Positions 43,415 through 53,959 of a stretch of DNA of 64,000 bases are shown one piece after another. Made by a program: the position numbers and the translations under genes. This DNA comes from Stomoxys calcitrans (lineage: Eukaryota > Arthropoda > Insecta > Diptera > Muscidae): positions 67,873,465-67,937,464 of the forward strand of contig NC_081552.1 in NCBI RefSeq assembly GCF_963082655.1, in the 5' to 3' direction. Below the pieces are notes generated by a model. It did no database searches and was not told where the DNA came from. It worked only from the letters and a program-made list of their open reading frames with translations. Each line of letters starts with the position of its first letter. The stretch's first letter is position 1.

Positions 43415-46034
43415 GTTATGTTAGGTTTAAGTGGCAGTCTGCCATCAGACTCACTTAGACGTTTTCGTCCATTGTGATACCACAGGAACAGAAGAAGGAA
43501 GATGCTTTCTAGTTCCTATCGTTCCTAACCATCCAAATCGTATCCTAACCATCCAGATCGCTTCAAATTGCCCAGTATCTTGTTCACATCCGCTAAATCA
43601 GATAGGTTCTCTAAGAAATCAGAACCTAAAGTGGAACTCCTTCTAACTGCTACTGCGGGACACACACACAGAAGAGGTTCTATAGTCTCTTCTTCCTCGA
43701 TGTCCCTACAGCTTCTGCGAAAGTCATTGCTGGCAACCTTCATTATATTAGCATGTTTTCCGATTAGACAGTGTCCTGTCATGACGGACACAATGCTCGA
43801 TATGTCTGTTCTAGCCAATGACAGCAAAGCAGTAGACCTCTTCAAGTATAGATGAGGCCACTAGTCTTGGAATGCTCACAGCCTCCTCTTTGTGACCATC
43901 TATCATTCGTTGCCCTTCGGGCCTGGTCCTGAAAACATAGCTTACATGTCGCTAGAGGTAGTTCTTAGTCTCGCAAGCTCGTCTGCTTTAGAATTCCCTG
44001 GGGTATCTATGGCCCGGCACCCAGAAGAGTTGAATTTTAAACTGTTCAGCCATCTCGTTGGGAGATCTGCGACAGTCGAGGGCGGTTTTTGTGTTCAGAA
44101 ATACGTTCTCCAGGGATTTAATGGCTGCATGAGAAGATATTTATGCCAATCGTCGTAATGACATTATATCTTAGCCATTCCACCACTTCCTTAATTGCAA
44201 GGATCTCTGCTTGATACACAACTGCAGTGGTTAGGTAACCTCTTCGATATGACCCTAAAGCCCACCTGGTCGTTTAGTTTGGAACCATCCGTATAGAAGT
44301 CTATGTAACTTCTGTTACCAGGGATATCGTAGTTTCAATCGGTTCTATCAGGAATAGTGGTACAGTAATTTTTATCAAAAAGCGGCTCAGGTAGGGTGTA
44401 ATCCGCTCTGCCTGGAACACCGGATATTGTATCAAGTATAACACAGTGTCTGTGGCCACCACATGACCAATGGGAAAGCTCCCTTAACCTCACGGCAGTG
44501 GTCGCTGATATATGGGTAGCCACAATGGCCAGAGATATTAGATGTAGCATTAAATTCAGTGCACCAGTCGTCCTCAGTGCGGCTGTGATGCACAAACAAG
44601 CCATCCTTAGGATCCGGTTGAGTATTGAGCAGTAGGTGGATTTTCGAAGTGCCGCCCACCAGACCACTACACCATATAGCATAATAGGTTTGACAACTGC
44701 AGTATATACCCAATGCATGACACGTGGTATAAATCCCCACCTTTTATCAATGGCTCTCTTGTACATGTATAGGGCAAGAGTGGGCTATCTTGCCCTTTCC
44801 AAAATATTGGATTTGAAGTTCAGTTTCCTGTCCAGCAAAACACCCAGGTATTTGCCGTTTTCTGTAAATTGAAAATTCTTTCCACCCAAGGAGACAGGTT
44901 TCACTATGTGCAACTTGTATTTCCAGCTGAAAAGAGCTTCTTCTGTCTTGCACGGATTTATACCCAGACCACTTTCGGTAGCCCACTTTGCTGTTGTACG
45001 TAGAACTTCCTGAAGTATGTCTCTTAGAGTGCTGGGAAACTTTCTCCTAACCGCACTTGCCACGTCATCAGCATACGCGATCACTTTCGCGCCTTTTTAT
45101 TCCAGAGTCAATAATATATTGTTAGTCGCTATATTCCAAAGCAGAGGAGACAGAACACCTCCTTGAGGTGCTCCACTGCTGACCCATCTTTTTAGATCCA
45201 CAAATCCCAAGCCTGCCGTAATGCATCTTTTTGTAAGTAAATTATGAATAAACTTTCTTACGGTAGAGTTGATGGCTAGAAACTCCAACTCATTCATGAT
45301 TGACGTCGGTTTTACATTATTGAAAGCAGCTTCAATGTCAAGAAATGCTTCCATTTTATATTCCATGACAGCGAGATAACCCTCTATGTAGCCGACTAGG
45401 TCGTGAAGGGCTGTTTCAGTGGATTTGCCATTACTATATGCATGCTGCTGCCGCGACAGGTGATCTCCAGGAATCTTTGTCCTAAAGGATGACAGAATAT
45501 TAGGACGAAAATCGTTCGCCTTCGTATGGTAGGATTTTCCTGCTTTCGGAATGAAAATGACCTTCGTGTCCCTCCATCCCACAGGTATATACAATATCAA
45601 ATTCTGATACAAGCAGAGTATATCTCCCTAAGCCAGGGAAATAGTCTATTAGACATAGCTTGTAATTCAACCGGTGATACATCATCAGGGTCTGGCGACT
45701 TAAAGGAGTCGAAACTTCTTATCGCCCAAAGGATTTTCGGCTTAGACACAATTTCCCTAATGGCCTCCGACGAATGCATATCAGTGACAACCTCTTCTGG
45801 CGCCACGTTTTCCGTTGGAGAATTTCCCGGGAAATGTGTATCAACGAGTAGTTCTAGTGTTTCCTCACTAGACCTCGTCCATACATTCTCTGACTTCTGG
45901 TTATACCCCACTGTAATAGGTCTCGAGGACAGAATCTTCCTTAGCCTAGAGGCCTCAGATTAATCCTCCTCGGAGCTGCAGAATTCTACCCAGGGTTTGT
46001 TCTGAGCCTTTCTAAGCTCGCCCTTATATTTTCT
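43415..46034 (-). mobile_element. non-LTR retrotransposon (family Y), 2.6 kb, RT and RNase H region, 15-bp target duplication
   Basis: Minus strand, 5'-truncated upstream of RT. In order: a linker with IRSFDSFKSPDPDDVSPVEL (about 45.7 kb, different frame), RT fingers RDTKVIFIPKAGK, palm FLDIEAAFNNVKP (first Asp), SSGAPQGGVLSPLLWN, YADDVASAVRR (catalytic pair), YLGVLLDRKLNF, AVVKPIMLYGVVVWW, then a decayed RNase H stretch and CLIGKHA...EEEETIE. RT core, YADD, thumb and tail share one minus frame, interrupted by stops near 45096 and 44784 and a shift upstream. TTCAATTTGGCCTAG flanks it at 43400-43414 and 46035-46049. It probably belongs to an RNase H-bearing clade (I/LOA-like). The clade is inferred. 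Confidence 0.85.
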
Positions 46035-46817
46035 TTCAATTTGGCCTAGATCGGTCCAGATTTGGATATAGCTGCCATAGAAACCGATCTCTCGATTTAA
46101 GATCTAGGGTCCATAAAAGGCGCATTTATTGTCGAATTTTGCCAAATTTTGGGACAGTGAGTTGTGCTAGGCCCTTTGACATCCTTCTTCAATTTGGCTC
46201 AGATCAGTGCAGATTTGGATATAGCTGCCATATAGACCGATCTCTCGATATAAGGTTTTGGGGCTTTAAAAGGCTCATTTATTGTCCGATGTGGCCGAAA
46301 TTTGGGACAGTGAATTAAGTTACGCCCCTCGACAAACTTCTGCAATATGGCACAGATCGGTCCAGTTTTGGGTATAGCTGCCATATAGACCGATCTCTAT
46401 ATTTAAGGTTTTGAGCCCATAAAATGCGCATTTATTGTCCGATGTCGCCGAAATTTGGGACAGATATCTTAATTTAAAGTCTTGGCCCCATAAAAGGCGC
46501 ATTTATAATCCGATTTCACGGAAATTTGACACAGTGACTTATGTTAGGCTTTTCGATATCAGTGTCGTATATGGTTCAGATCGGTTTATTTTTAGATATA
46601 GTTACTAAAAAGATCAATATTTTGTTACACGCAATTGAACAATGACTTGTACTTATTAGTATTTGGTCCAAATCAGAACATATTTCGATATAGCTGCTAC
46701 GGGGCACAAGGTATGGATTTTCAACGGATTTTGATGAAAGGTGGTTTACGTATATACCCGAGGTGGTGGGTATCCAAAGTTTGGCCCGGCCGAACTTAAC
46801 ACCTTTTTACTTGTTTG
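46035..46817 (-). repeat. K-type DINE-like element, right part
   Basis: Four units of about 150 bp: GATATAGCTGCCATATAGAC, CGATCTCTCGATTTAAG-like text, CCATAAAAGGCGCATTTATT, GAAATTTGGGACAGTGA. It ends with GGTGGTGGGTATCCAAAGTT, the palindrome GGCCCGGCCGAAC and CTTTTTACTTGTTT. Together with 43104-43414 it is one element split by the Y retrotransposon. Confidence 0.7.
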
Positions 46818-47019
46818 AAATGTCCTGGATACAACTTCTTTGCATATTTTGCCTTAATTAATTATAGGCTCACATAAAGGGGATGATAGGGTTCGTGTGG
46901 TCTCATGGCTGATCCTATCGTGCGAGTTCGTCAATATGTTGTTTCCTGCAAAATCACAGTCCCAAGCACCAGCTGATACTGTCACCTTTGTCTTGAAGTT
47001 TCGTTAGTTTATCGACTTG
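46818..47019. other. unassigned spacer
   Basis: No feature seen. Confidence 0.4.
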
Positions 47020-47500
47020 AGTCCGTCCGTCCGTCCTTCGAAATTACGACAGCGATCGAACGCGTAAAGCTAGTCGTTGAAATTTTACACTGATACTTCT
47101 TATTGATGTAGGTCATATCGGTTCAGATTTGGATATAGTCAATCTCCCTATTTGACTTCTTGAGCCCTTACAAGCCGCAATTTTTGTCCGATTTGACTGA
47201 AATTTTACTCGTAATGTTCTGTTACGACTTTCAACAACAGTGCCAAGTACGGTCCTAATCGGATTTTAACCTTGTAGCTCCATATAAACTGTTAGGACAT
47301 GCAACAGCTGTGCGAAGTACAATCCAAATCGGTATATAATCTGATTTAGCTTCCGTATAAACCGATCTCCAAATTTGACATCTTGAACTGATTCGCAGAG
47401 TAATATTTTGCCCTTCCACTAAATTTATTTCGTGTACATTTTTAGCAGGTTGTTGGTGGTTTCCCAAGAACTTGGTACGTTTTTGCTTACTAGACGTATT
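47020..47500 (-). mobile_element. degenerate mini-me/DINE-like fragment
   Basis: GTCCGTCCGTCCTTCGAAAT, CGCGTAAAGCTAGTCG, CTTCTTGAGCCCTTACAAGC and ATAAACCGATCTCC occur in family order. Both ends are lost. Confidence 0.55.
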
Positions 47501-47894
47501 TAGGAGCCATTTCAACCAAAACAGCTTCTAATCTCATGACCAGTTTTTTGGTGCCATATCTGTTCATTGCTTGATGTGGTTGTTTGCGGGCATCAGTGTA
47601 CTCTGCGTTCCAAACTTCGTCTCAATCGTCAATTTTCAAAACGCGGATTTTAAAAAAAGTCGACCTGCATTCGAACCCGGACCATCAACTTAAAGATTTA
47701 TAAAATCAATGGTAGAATTGCTCCCACTTTGGCTCTGTGGAGCAAGAAGATTACATATGTTCAGATAACGTGTTGTCTTGGCATAGGCGAGGCGATGAGA
47801 ACAAATTAATTGATTCAGACCAATAAAGGAAGACTTTGAGCGGAACACGGGTTGAAACTCTAAGTTCCAATTTGTGTGATTTGCAACAGCAGTC
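47501..47894. other. unassigned sequence
   Basis: No gene. A tRNA-like phrase (CATTCGAACCCGGACCATCA, 47672-47692) could be a B-box remnant but lacks a partner A box. Confidence 0.35.
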
Positions 47895-48130
47895 GCGGAC
47901 AATCAGCGATATCGAGTGGAGATTCTCAGTGAGAGGACGGTCGGCACCAGCTCCTGCCTTAATACTGACTGCCTGTGATATTCGATATGACAAGGCGAGT
48001 TATTGGCGCCTTTAAATAACCAATGGCTATAACGTACACGTGGTGATCGGTCGTATGGACCAGAACAAACTTGCTCACCTATGGAGCTTGACCAGGACCA
48101 CAAACAAGTGTAGCGACAACAACAACAATT
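47895..48130 (+). mobile_element. SINE-like element (family S2), copy 2
   Basis: Ordered blocks shared with 9.07-9.31 kb: GGTCGGCACCAGCTCCTGCC, AATACTGACTGCCTGTG, GGCGCCTTTAAATAACCAAT, GATCGGTCGTATGGACCAGA, GCTCACCTATGGAGCTTGAC, then the tail GCGACAACAACAACAA. Confidence 0.65.
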
Positions 48131-48530
48131 GAGGTCGAGTATCAAATCAAGGGGGAACGTTCTTATGGCCAGTTGTCCAATAGAGAAATAAAAACCAAGA
48201 TGATAAAGTCACTGTCTTGAAGTCTTGTAGTTCTTCCCTTTCTTGAGTTTGACAAAATCCGCATCGATTTGGTGCTGGCCCATAATGTAATAAAGGGAAT
48301 TGAAATAGTAGACTTCTTGCTGTAAGAGCCAGAGGACTGCTACCAATTAACTTGGTGATTGTAAAGCCTTTCAAGGTAATCCAAATTAGGGCATAAAGTG
48401 GAATACGACGAGAGAATTCTAAGTATAGACTGAATTTGCATGATTTAGAGCGCACAGCAAGCCGATAACTGGCTTAGATATACATATGTATGTCCATAGC
48501 GGCAAAAGACGAGTTAAAGTCCGCATGCTT
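48131..48530 (+). mobile_element. non-LTR family X 3'-proximal fragment
   Basis: The plus strand reads AVRARGLLPINLVIVKPFKV at about 48.31 kb, parallel to the stretch after RNase H in the 20.78-kb copy. GAGCGCACAGCAAGCCGATA and ACTGGCTTAGATATACAT near 48.45 kb match its 3' region. The CCTAACC terminus is missing. Confidence 0.5.
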
Positions 48531-48936
48531 TTACAGAAATCTCAAAACCAGCACCAATAAATAAAAAAAATCTTTTAAATTTTTATTAACAATTGGGCAT
48601 TGTAAAATAACCGAAATTGCCAGATATTCGAAAAACTTTCAAGAGTTATTTGACTGTTATTATGTGTTTGTGAATACGAAATTTTAAAATCAGTTTATTA
48701 AGCAGAAAGATATTGTAAAATATTTTTGTAAATAAGCCCGTTGTTACTAGTTTTTACTTATATCATCTACATATAAAATAATATTGATGATTCTCACCTT
48801 CATTCTACTTATCACGTCTCAACATATCATAAATATTAATGTGAATTTTTGTCGAGAAAATGAAGAAGTATTTTGCTACCATTACCTTTTCATTAAAAAA
48901 AAAATTGGAAACGTGATGTTGTGTAAAGCACAGCTA
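48531..48936. other. AT-rich unassigned sequence
   Basis: The stretch 48650-48700 resembles 17955-18005, so part is dispersed repeat. No gene seen. Confidence 0.4.
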
Positions 48937-48997
48937 TCAGGGTGGGGCAATTAGAATGGAAGGAAAAAAATCTTAATGGACGCTTCGCGTTTCTGAT

Positions 48998-49864
48998 TTT
49001 TATACCCTACACCACTACTGTGGTGACACCCAGAAGGAAGAGATATAGACCCATTGATAAGTACACCGACCGACAAAGAATCACTTTCTGATTCGATTTA
49101 GCTATGTCCGCATGTCTGTCAATGTCAATTTGCGTTTTTGCCTAGAGACGAAGTCTATTGAAATTGGAAAAAATTGGATCAGATTAGTCCGAATTTGACT
49201 ATTTCTCACGAAATTTCGAAATTTGTATATGGCTCCCATACATAGGTTCGTCCAATTTGGATTAATATTGCAATAACTTAGTCACTTGTTTACCGATTCT
49301 CATGAAATTTAGCCAAAAATTGCCGTTGAATTTTACAGAAATCGGATCAGATTTAGATATACGTCCCATAAATATGTTTCACCCGATTTTCATTTTAAGA
49401 ACCTTTGCCAAAATATTTTTGAAGAGGTTTACTTTAATTAACTTTCATGTCTTCTTTTATGACTTTCACTATGTTTGCCATTTTGGGTTGAAATCGGTTC
49501 AGATTTAGATAAAGGTCCAATATATATTTTCTGCCGATTTTGACTAATACTGCAATAGTTTTGTCATATGTTAGCCGATCCTTATAAAATATGGCGCGAA
49601 GGTTACTCTTATGGCTTTTCAGATCACTGGAGAATTTAATAGAAATCTGTTCAGATTTAGATATAACTCCCGTATGAATGCATCTCTCGATTATCACTCT
49701 TGGCACCTTTGCAAAAACATTTATCATCCAATCTTGTCCAAATTTTGCACAACTATTTCCCCCGTGACTGCTAGAATACGTACTGATATTGGTCAAAATT
49801 CTACATTTAAAATTTAAACAAAATTGGCTTTTAGTTTTCTTACTAACGTCGGCCCTTCCTTACT
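48998..49864 (+). mobile_element. K-family DINE-like element inserted in the left inverted arm
   Basis: It starts TATACCCTACACCACTACTG. The core reads AAGGAAGAGATATAGACCCA and TTTCTGATTCGATTTAGCTATG. Units with ATATATTTTCTGCCGATTTTG follow, and it ends GTCGGCCCTTCCTTACTTAT. The starting and ending text agree with the copies at 20.47-21.64 and 58.6 kb. Confidence 0.65.
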
Positions 49865-50116
49865 TATTTTTTGATTGTACTGAGCTAAATAGTTTACTAG
49901 ACCAGATGTTTACTTGCAGTTTTTTCTCCGACTTTAGTCACGTTTTTTGGATATTTTAGCCTAGAATAGCCAAACCATTGCGAATCACGATCGAATACTA
50001 AGACAAAAATTCTAGCAAAGACAATAGTTAAGAACTCTCTAGAACATCACAAAAGTATTGGAACGATCCTTCAGGCAATTTAGGCATTGTGAATATGCAA
50101 ATTTTGCGTTAAAATA

Positions 50117-51160
50117 TTGATAAATTGCCGTTTTCAGGTATTCGTTGAGAGCACAACGAAAATATTTTACATCGGAAAATGTAAATGCCAACTCAAAATA
50201 GCTCCATGTAATTGTGGCAAAATTCCTGACCGACTCCATGAATTCATGTTGGATCAGCATAAGGAACGCACACTTACAATACCTAAATATTTACCAGTCG
50301 AAACAGAAATATCAACTGTGTTACCATCTATACATTCAGGTGCATCATTTGATCCAATATTTCAACCAACCGCATCAGATATGCATGAATTGGAAAACTA
50401 TGAACCTCCTGGTTGGGAAATCCATACACCAAACGTGCGAAAAATGTGTACTTCACGATATAGAACACCACGGTTTGCAATAATGGGCGATCGCTTTGGG
50501 TTATTCGATCGATTAGCATCCGTTTTGGCTTCGGCTTTATTCGCTGACACACAGTTTAAGGATGAGCGAGTTGAAATCATTATTACGGATAAAAGAAAAC
50601 TAAGCCGAGACTTGAAAAATCGAGACACTATATTTTATGAGCAAATCAAGATGGGGAATCGTTACTCGCTTTTTCGTTTGATGCTCGCAAAAATGATTCG
50701 TTATTCGATTAGAGAGAAAATGAATGAAGTATATCACACTACAATGCCAAAAGGACAACACCTAGTAGTGAACCACACCTAGTGAATATGTGAACCACAT
50801 TCGGCACTAATTCACTGTGTGAAGGCAAAGGCGTAACCTCCAAAGCGAAATAAGCCGAATGGATTGCATTTTTCAAATCTAAAAACTTCCACTTGAAGAA
50901 TTCGTATAAGCATTTACAACAATACCTCGAATGTGTAGATGATGAAGATCCATCATTTCCAGACCCACTAATACCTTGTCATATTCAAGGAACGGAGAAA
51001 GCGTCTCATACGGAATCTCAAAAAGATTTGGAAGGCAAACTTTGAGTGAAAATACACTTAATTGGAAATTTTGGTGTGAAATCTTTGAAAATAATAATAA
51101 ATTTCTTCTTGATTCACATCTTGTCTCTACCAATACAATTACTTTGTACTTTAAATGAAT
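50117..51160 (+). pseudogene. transposase-like remnant of unidentified family
   Basis: A 221-residue open stretch (50117-50782) starts inside the edge of the left arm. A 3' splice-like TTGCCGTTTTCAG lies at about 50124-50136. It reads YIGKCKCQL, CNCGKIPDRLHEFML (Cys-rich), DMHELENYEPPGWEIH, RYRTPRFAIMGDRFGLFDR, ASVLASALFAD, then IITDKRKLSRDLK. The GDRFG(L)(F/S)DR...A.A(S)ALF.D......(V)(I)DK.K(L/I).R arrangement resembles a type I know from predicted arthropod mobile-element proteins, without a firm superfamily name. After a stop at 50780, NSYKHLQQYLECVDDEDPSF and PDPLIPCH at about 50.9 kb look like its continuation. With no start, no confirmed catalytic triad and several breaks, it is a pseudogene. 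Confidence 0.55.
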
Positions 51161-51255
51161 TTCTAATAATTTTCAAAAGAAATATTGAACAAAAATACAA
51201 CCTTATATATTTATTTATATGATTTTGCGCTAAAATAAACAACTGAAAACGATAA

Positions 51256-53155
51256 TCTCTTTTAAATATTAAAATCAATTTGTGTTGGTTTGTAGGTTTG
51301 TTTGTTTGTTTGTATGTTTGTGTGTTCCTTATAGACTCAGAAACGGTGTTGAAAATAGAGTACTAAATTTGTTGATATCTGGAGGGGGGCGGACCCTCCC
51401 CCTTACCCTAATTTTCAGAAGCGCCAGATCTCGAAGATGGGTGGTGCGATTTAAGCGAAATTTTATGAGCTCTCCTATAGTACCTTAAAAATAAAAATTT
51501 TGTATCTAAATTTCGGATGGGGTACCTAGGGGGCCGCCCCATCCTAAAACTTACCAAACATATATTTAGACCAATCGCGACAATATGGGACTCAAATGAA
51601 AGATATTTAGTATAAGAAAACGTATCTGATATCCAATTGTCGAACCAAGTGCTAGGGGGACCACCTCAAGCCCCAAAACACCCCTTAATCGGACATATTT
51701 ACCGACCATGGCAATATGGGACTCAAATGAAAGGTATTTGCGAGAAAAATACGAATCTAATACTAAATGTGGAACCACGTTTCTGGGCGTCCACCCCTTC
51801 CCCAAAACACACCCCAAACAGGACTCATTTACTAACCATTGGAATTTGGGGCTTAAATAAAAGGTATTTGAGTATAGAATTCGAATCTGATATACAAATA
51901 TGGGACCAAGTGTTTGGGGGACCGCCTCTCCCTGAAAACATCTCCCAAAGAGTACAAATTTACGACCATAACAATAAGGGGCTCAAATGAAAGGGGAGAA
52001 AAAGCATGAATCTGATATCAATATTCGGGAAAAGTGTCTATGGGGCCACCCCACCCCCACAACACCACCCAAATAGTAAGTATTTTCTGACTATTGCAAT
52101 AGGAGGCTCAAATAAGAGGGTTTTTAAAGTGGAACACGAATCCGATATATATTGTCAAGTCCAACTCGCTGAGTAGCCGCCCATCTCCCAAAACACCCCC
52201 AAGCCGGCCATGTTTGCCGACTATGGAAATATGGGGCTCAAATCAAAGGTATTTGGAAGTAGACCACGTATCTGATATCAACATTAGGAGCCAACTGTCT
52301 AGCGGACGTCCCACCACCATAACAACCCCCAAATAGGACGTATTTGCTCACCAAGATTCAAATAAATGATATATAGATATATGAGAATAGAGCACGTTGC
52401 TGATATATTTTCCGATTTCCCCTAAATCGGCCATATTTACCGACCATGTCAATGTGGAGCTTAAATGAAAGGTATTGGTAGAGCAAGAATTGATACCCAC
52501 TTTCGGGACTAATTTTCTGGGGGTCTGCCCCTTTCCCAAAATACCCCACAAACAGCAATTTTTTAGTGACCATCGCAATATGGGGCTTAAATAGAGGTAT
52601 TTGGGAGTAGAATACGAATTTGATATCCAAATGTATAACCATGTATTTTGGGGATCACCCACCCCCCAAAGGGTAAACATTTTTCGACCATGCCAATATG
52701 TGGATCAAATGAAAGCTATTTGAGATTAGTAAACGAATTAGGGGCCTTGTGTTTGGCGGACGCCTCATCATGGAAACTCCCCTCAAAAACAATGACAATA
52801 TGGGGTTTAAATAAATGGTATTTGAGAGAAGAGCACGATGCTGATATTTTTTTTAGGGCCAAGTTACCACCTCACCCCCGTAAACACCCCTAAATCAGAT
52901 ATCATGAGAATATCGGGCAGATATTGAGAATGGAGTACACCTTACATCCAAACTTAAATTCGTAGACCACTAAAGATCATATGGGATTCAAATGAAGGCA
53001 CTTATATTGTTTAACTGTTAGCCAAGCGATATACTATTTTCGTAGCATGGTATTTTACAAAAAGCTCTCTAATTATCGAAAATAAATATTCCTAGGAAAC
53101 TTTTGTTCCATATAAAGTAAAAGAAGGCGCAGCGGAGCGGGCCCGGGTTAGCTAG
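51256..53155 (+). mobile_element. Helitron-like element, complete-looking, non-autonomous
   Basis: It starts TC (51256) after an A, with leader TTAAATATTAAAATCAATTT and GTGTTCCTTATAGACTCAGA. It ends in GCGCAGCGGAGCGGGCCCGG, then GTTAGCTAG followed by T. TC...CTAG between A and T, with a short palindrome (CGGGCCCG, 53138-53145) just upstream, fits the Helitron pattern TC...CTRR. The interior has about ten units of 100-160 bp: GACCATGGCAATATGGG, GCTCAAATGAAAGGTATTTG, GAATCTGATATCC, then a C-rich tract. No Rep/helicase. It sits at the inner edge of the right inverted arm of the larger element. Confidence 0.7.
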
Positions 53156-53446
53156 TTTATCAATATTTTCACACAAAATTTGCTCAGCGTTCCAATGCTT
53201 TTGCGATGTACAAGAGAGTGCTTAACTATTGTCTTTACTAGAATTTTTGTCTTAGTATTGGACCGAAAATCTCAATGGCCGGGCTATTATAGACCAAAAT
53301 ATCAAAAAAGAAATGAAAAGTTGTGAATTTTCGACTTTTTGATCATGAAAACGATCTTTTTTCTATGTAATATGTTCAGAAAAATTTTAGCCCGAGAATG
53401 AGAAACGCGAAGCGCCTCCTAAGATGTTCAAATCGCCCTACCCTAA
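53156..53446 (-). repeat. right inverted arm of the 48.94-53.45 kb element
   Basis: The reverse complement reproduces the left arm in order: AGGGTAGGGCGATT, GCTTCGCGTTTCTC, TTTTTTGATATTTTGGTCTA, CAATACTAAGACAAAAATTC, AAAGACAATAGTTAAGCACT, AAAGCATTGGAAC, AAAATATTGATAAA. Identity by eye is clearly above chance but imperfect. The 150 bp nearest the Helitron is the best conserved. Confidence 0.75.
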
Positions 53447-53955
53447 TACGCATATATTTATTTTTTCTTTAATAGCCATTAAATCTATTGATTGGCGATA
53501 ATTAAGTGGCAATAAAATTACAATTGGAATATTAAATAGAATGAATAAGAAATTAATCGATAACGGTGAGTGGTAGAAAAAGACCACGTCTCTGAGTATT
53601 TAGGTTCAGGTTCTTGGTGATAACTTCGGACCTGGTAAGCCAATATTAAATTTCAGGTATATTGGAAAAAAATATGTCATCGAAAATTCAAAATAGAGGT
53701 ATGCAGTCTATGCTATAACAGAATACAATACGAAGTGATACTAAAATGACTTTGTTGAGAAAGTTATTGAAATAAAACCTTCTTTGTTTTCGTTTTCGTA
53801 ATTTAAATAAAACTTTAACTTGATAAAACCAAAAGAAAACAACAGTTTTTTATCAAACAAAAAATTAAAAAATTTATTATAACAAAAAATAAAAAAAAAA
53901 ATTCAAATCCAATTTATGCGATTATTTTCTATTAAAGCATTGCCAATAGTATTAC
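53447..53955 (-). other. intron sequence downstream of the donor of the 53956-56226 exon
   Basis: AT-rich, no repeats recognised. Reading on the minus strand, the intron starts GTAATACTATTGG at 53955. The next exon was not found. The large element at 48.94-53.45 kb would lie inside this intron if the gene continues in that direction. Confidence 0.6.
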
Positions 53956-53959
53956 CTGC
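53950..53959 (-). promoter_or_regulatory. 5' splice donor of the coding exon
   Basis: The minus strand reads GCAG|GTAATA, with the exon ending at 53956. It matches the fly donor consensus (AG|GTRAGT) at 6 of 8 positions or better. Intron retention would add 7 residues (ILLAML after Val) and a stop. Confidence 0.8.

Larger units (their letters stand above)
48937..53446 (+). mobile_element. large DNA transposon-like element with about 300-bp imperfect inverted ends
   Basis: The left end TCAGGGTGGGGCAATT pairs with the right end read inverted, TTAGGGTAGGGCGATT. Further in, CGCTTCGCGTTTCT pairs on both sides. So do ATACTAAGACAAAAATTCTA (one mismatch in the rest of the block), AAAGACAATAGTTAAG, AAGCATTGGAAC/AAGTATTGGAAC and GCAAATTTTG..AAAATATTGATA. 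The left arm runs 48937-48997 plus about 49865-50121, split by a K-type DINE-like insertion. The right arm is 53156-53446, with a Helitron-like element inserted at its inner edge. TA lies outside each end, a possible target duplication. Between the arms is a transposase-like remnant. Superfamily unknown. Confidence 0.7.

Noticed and set aside
47670..47700. tRNA gene suggested by TTCGAACCCGGACC
   Set aside because: No matching A box or cloverleaf could be drawn around it.
50117..50782. Calling the 221-residue frame an active transposase gene
   Set aside because: It lacks a start in good context, is interrupted downstream, and no full catalytic set was recognised.
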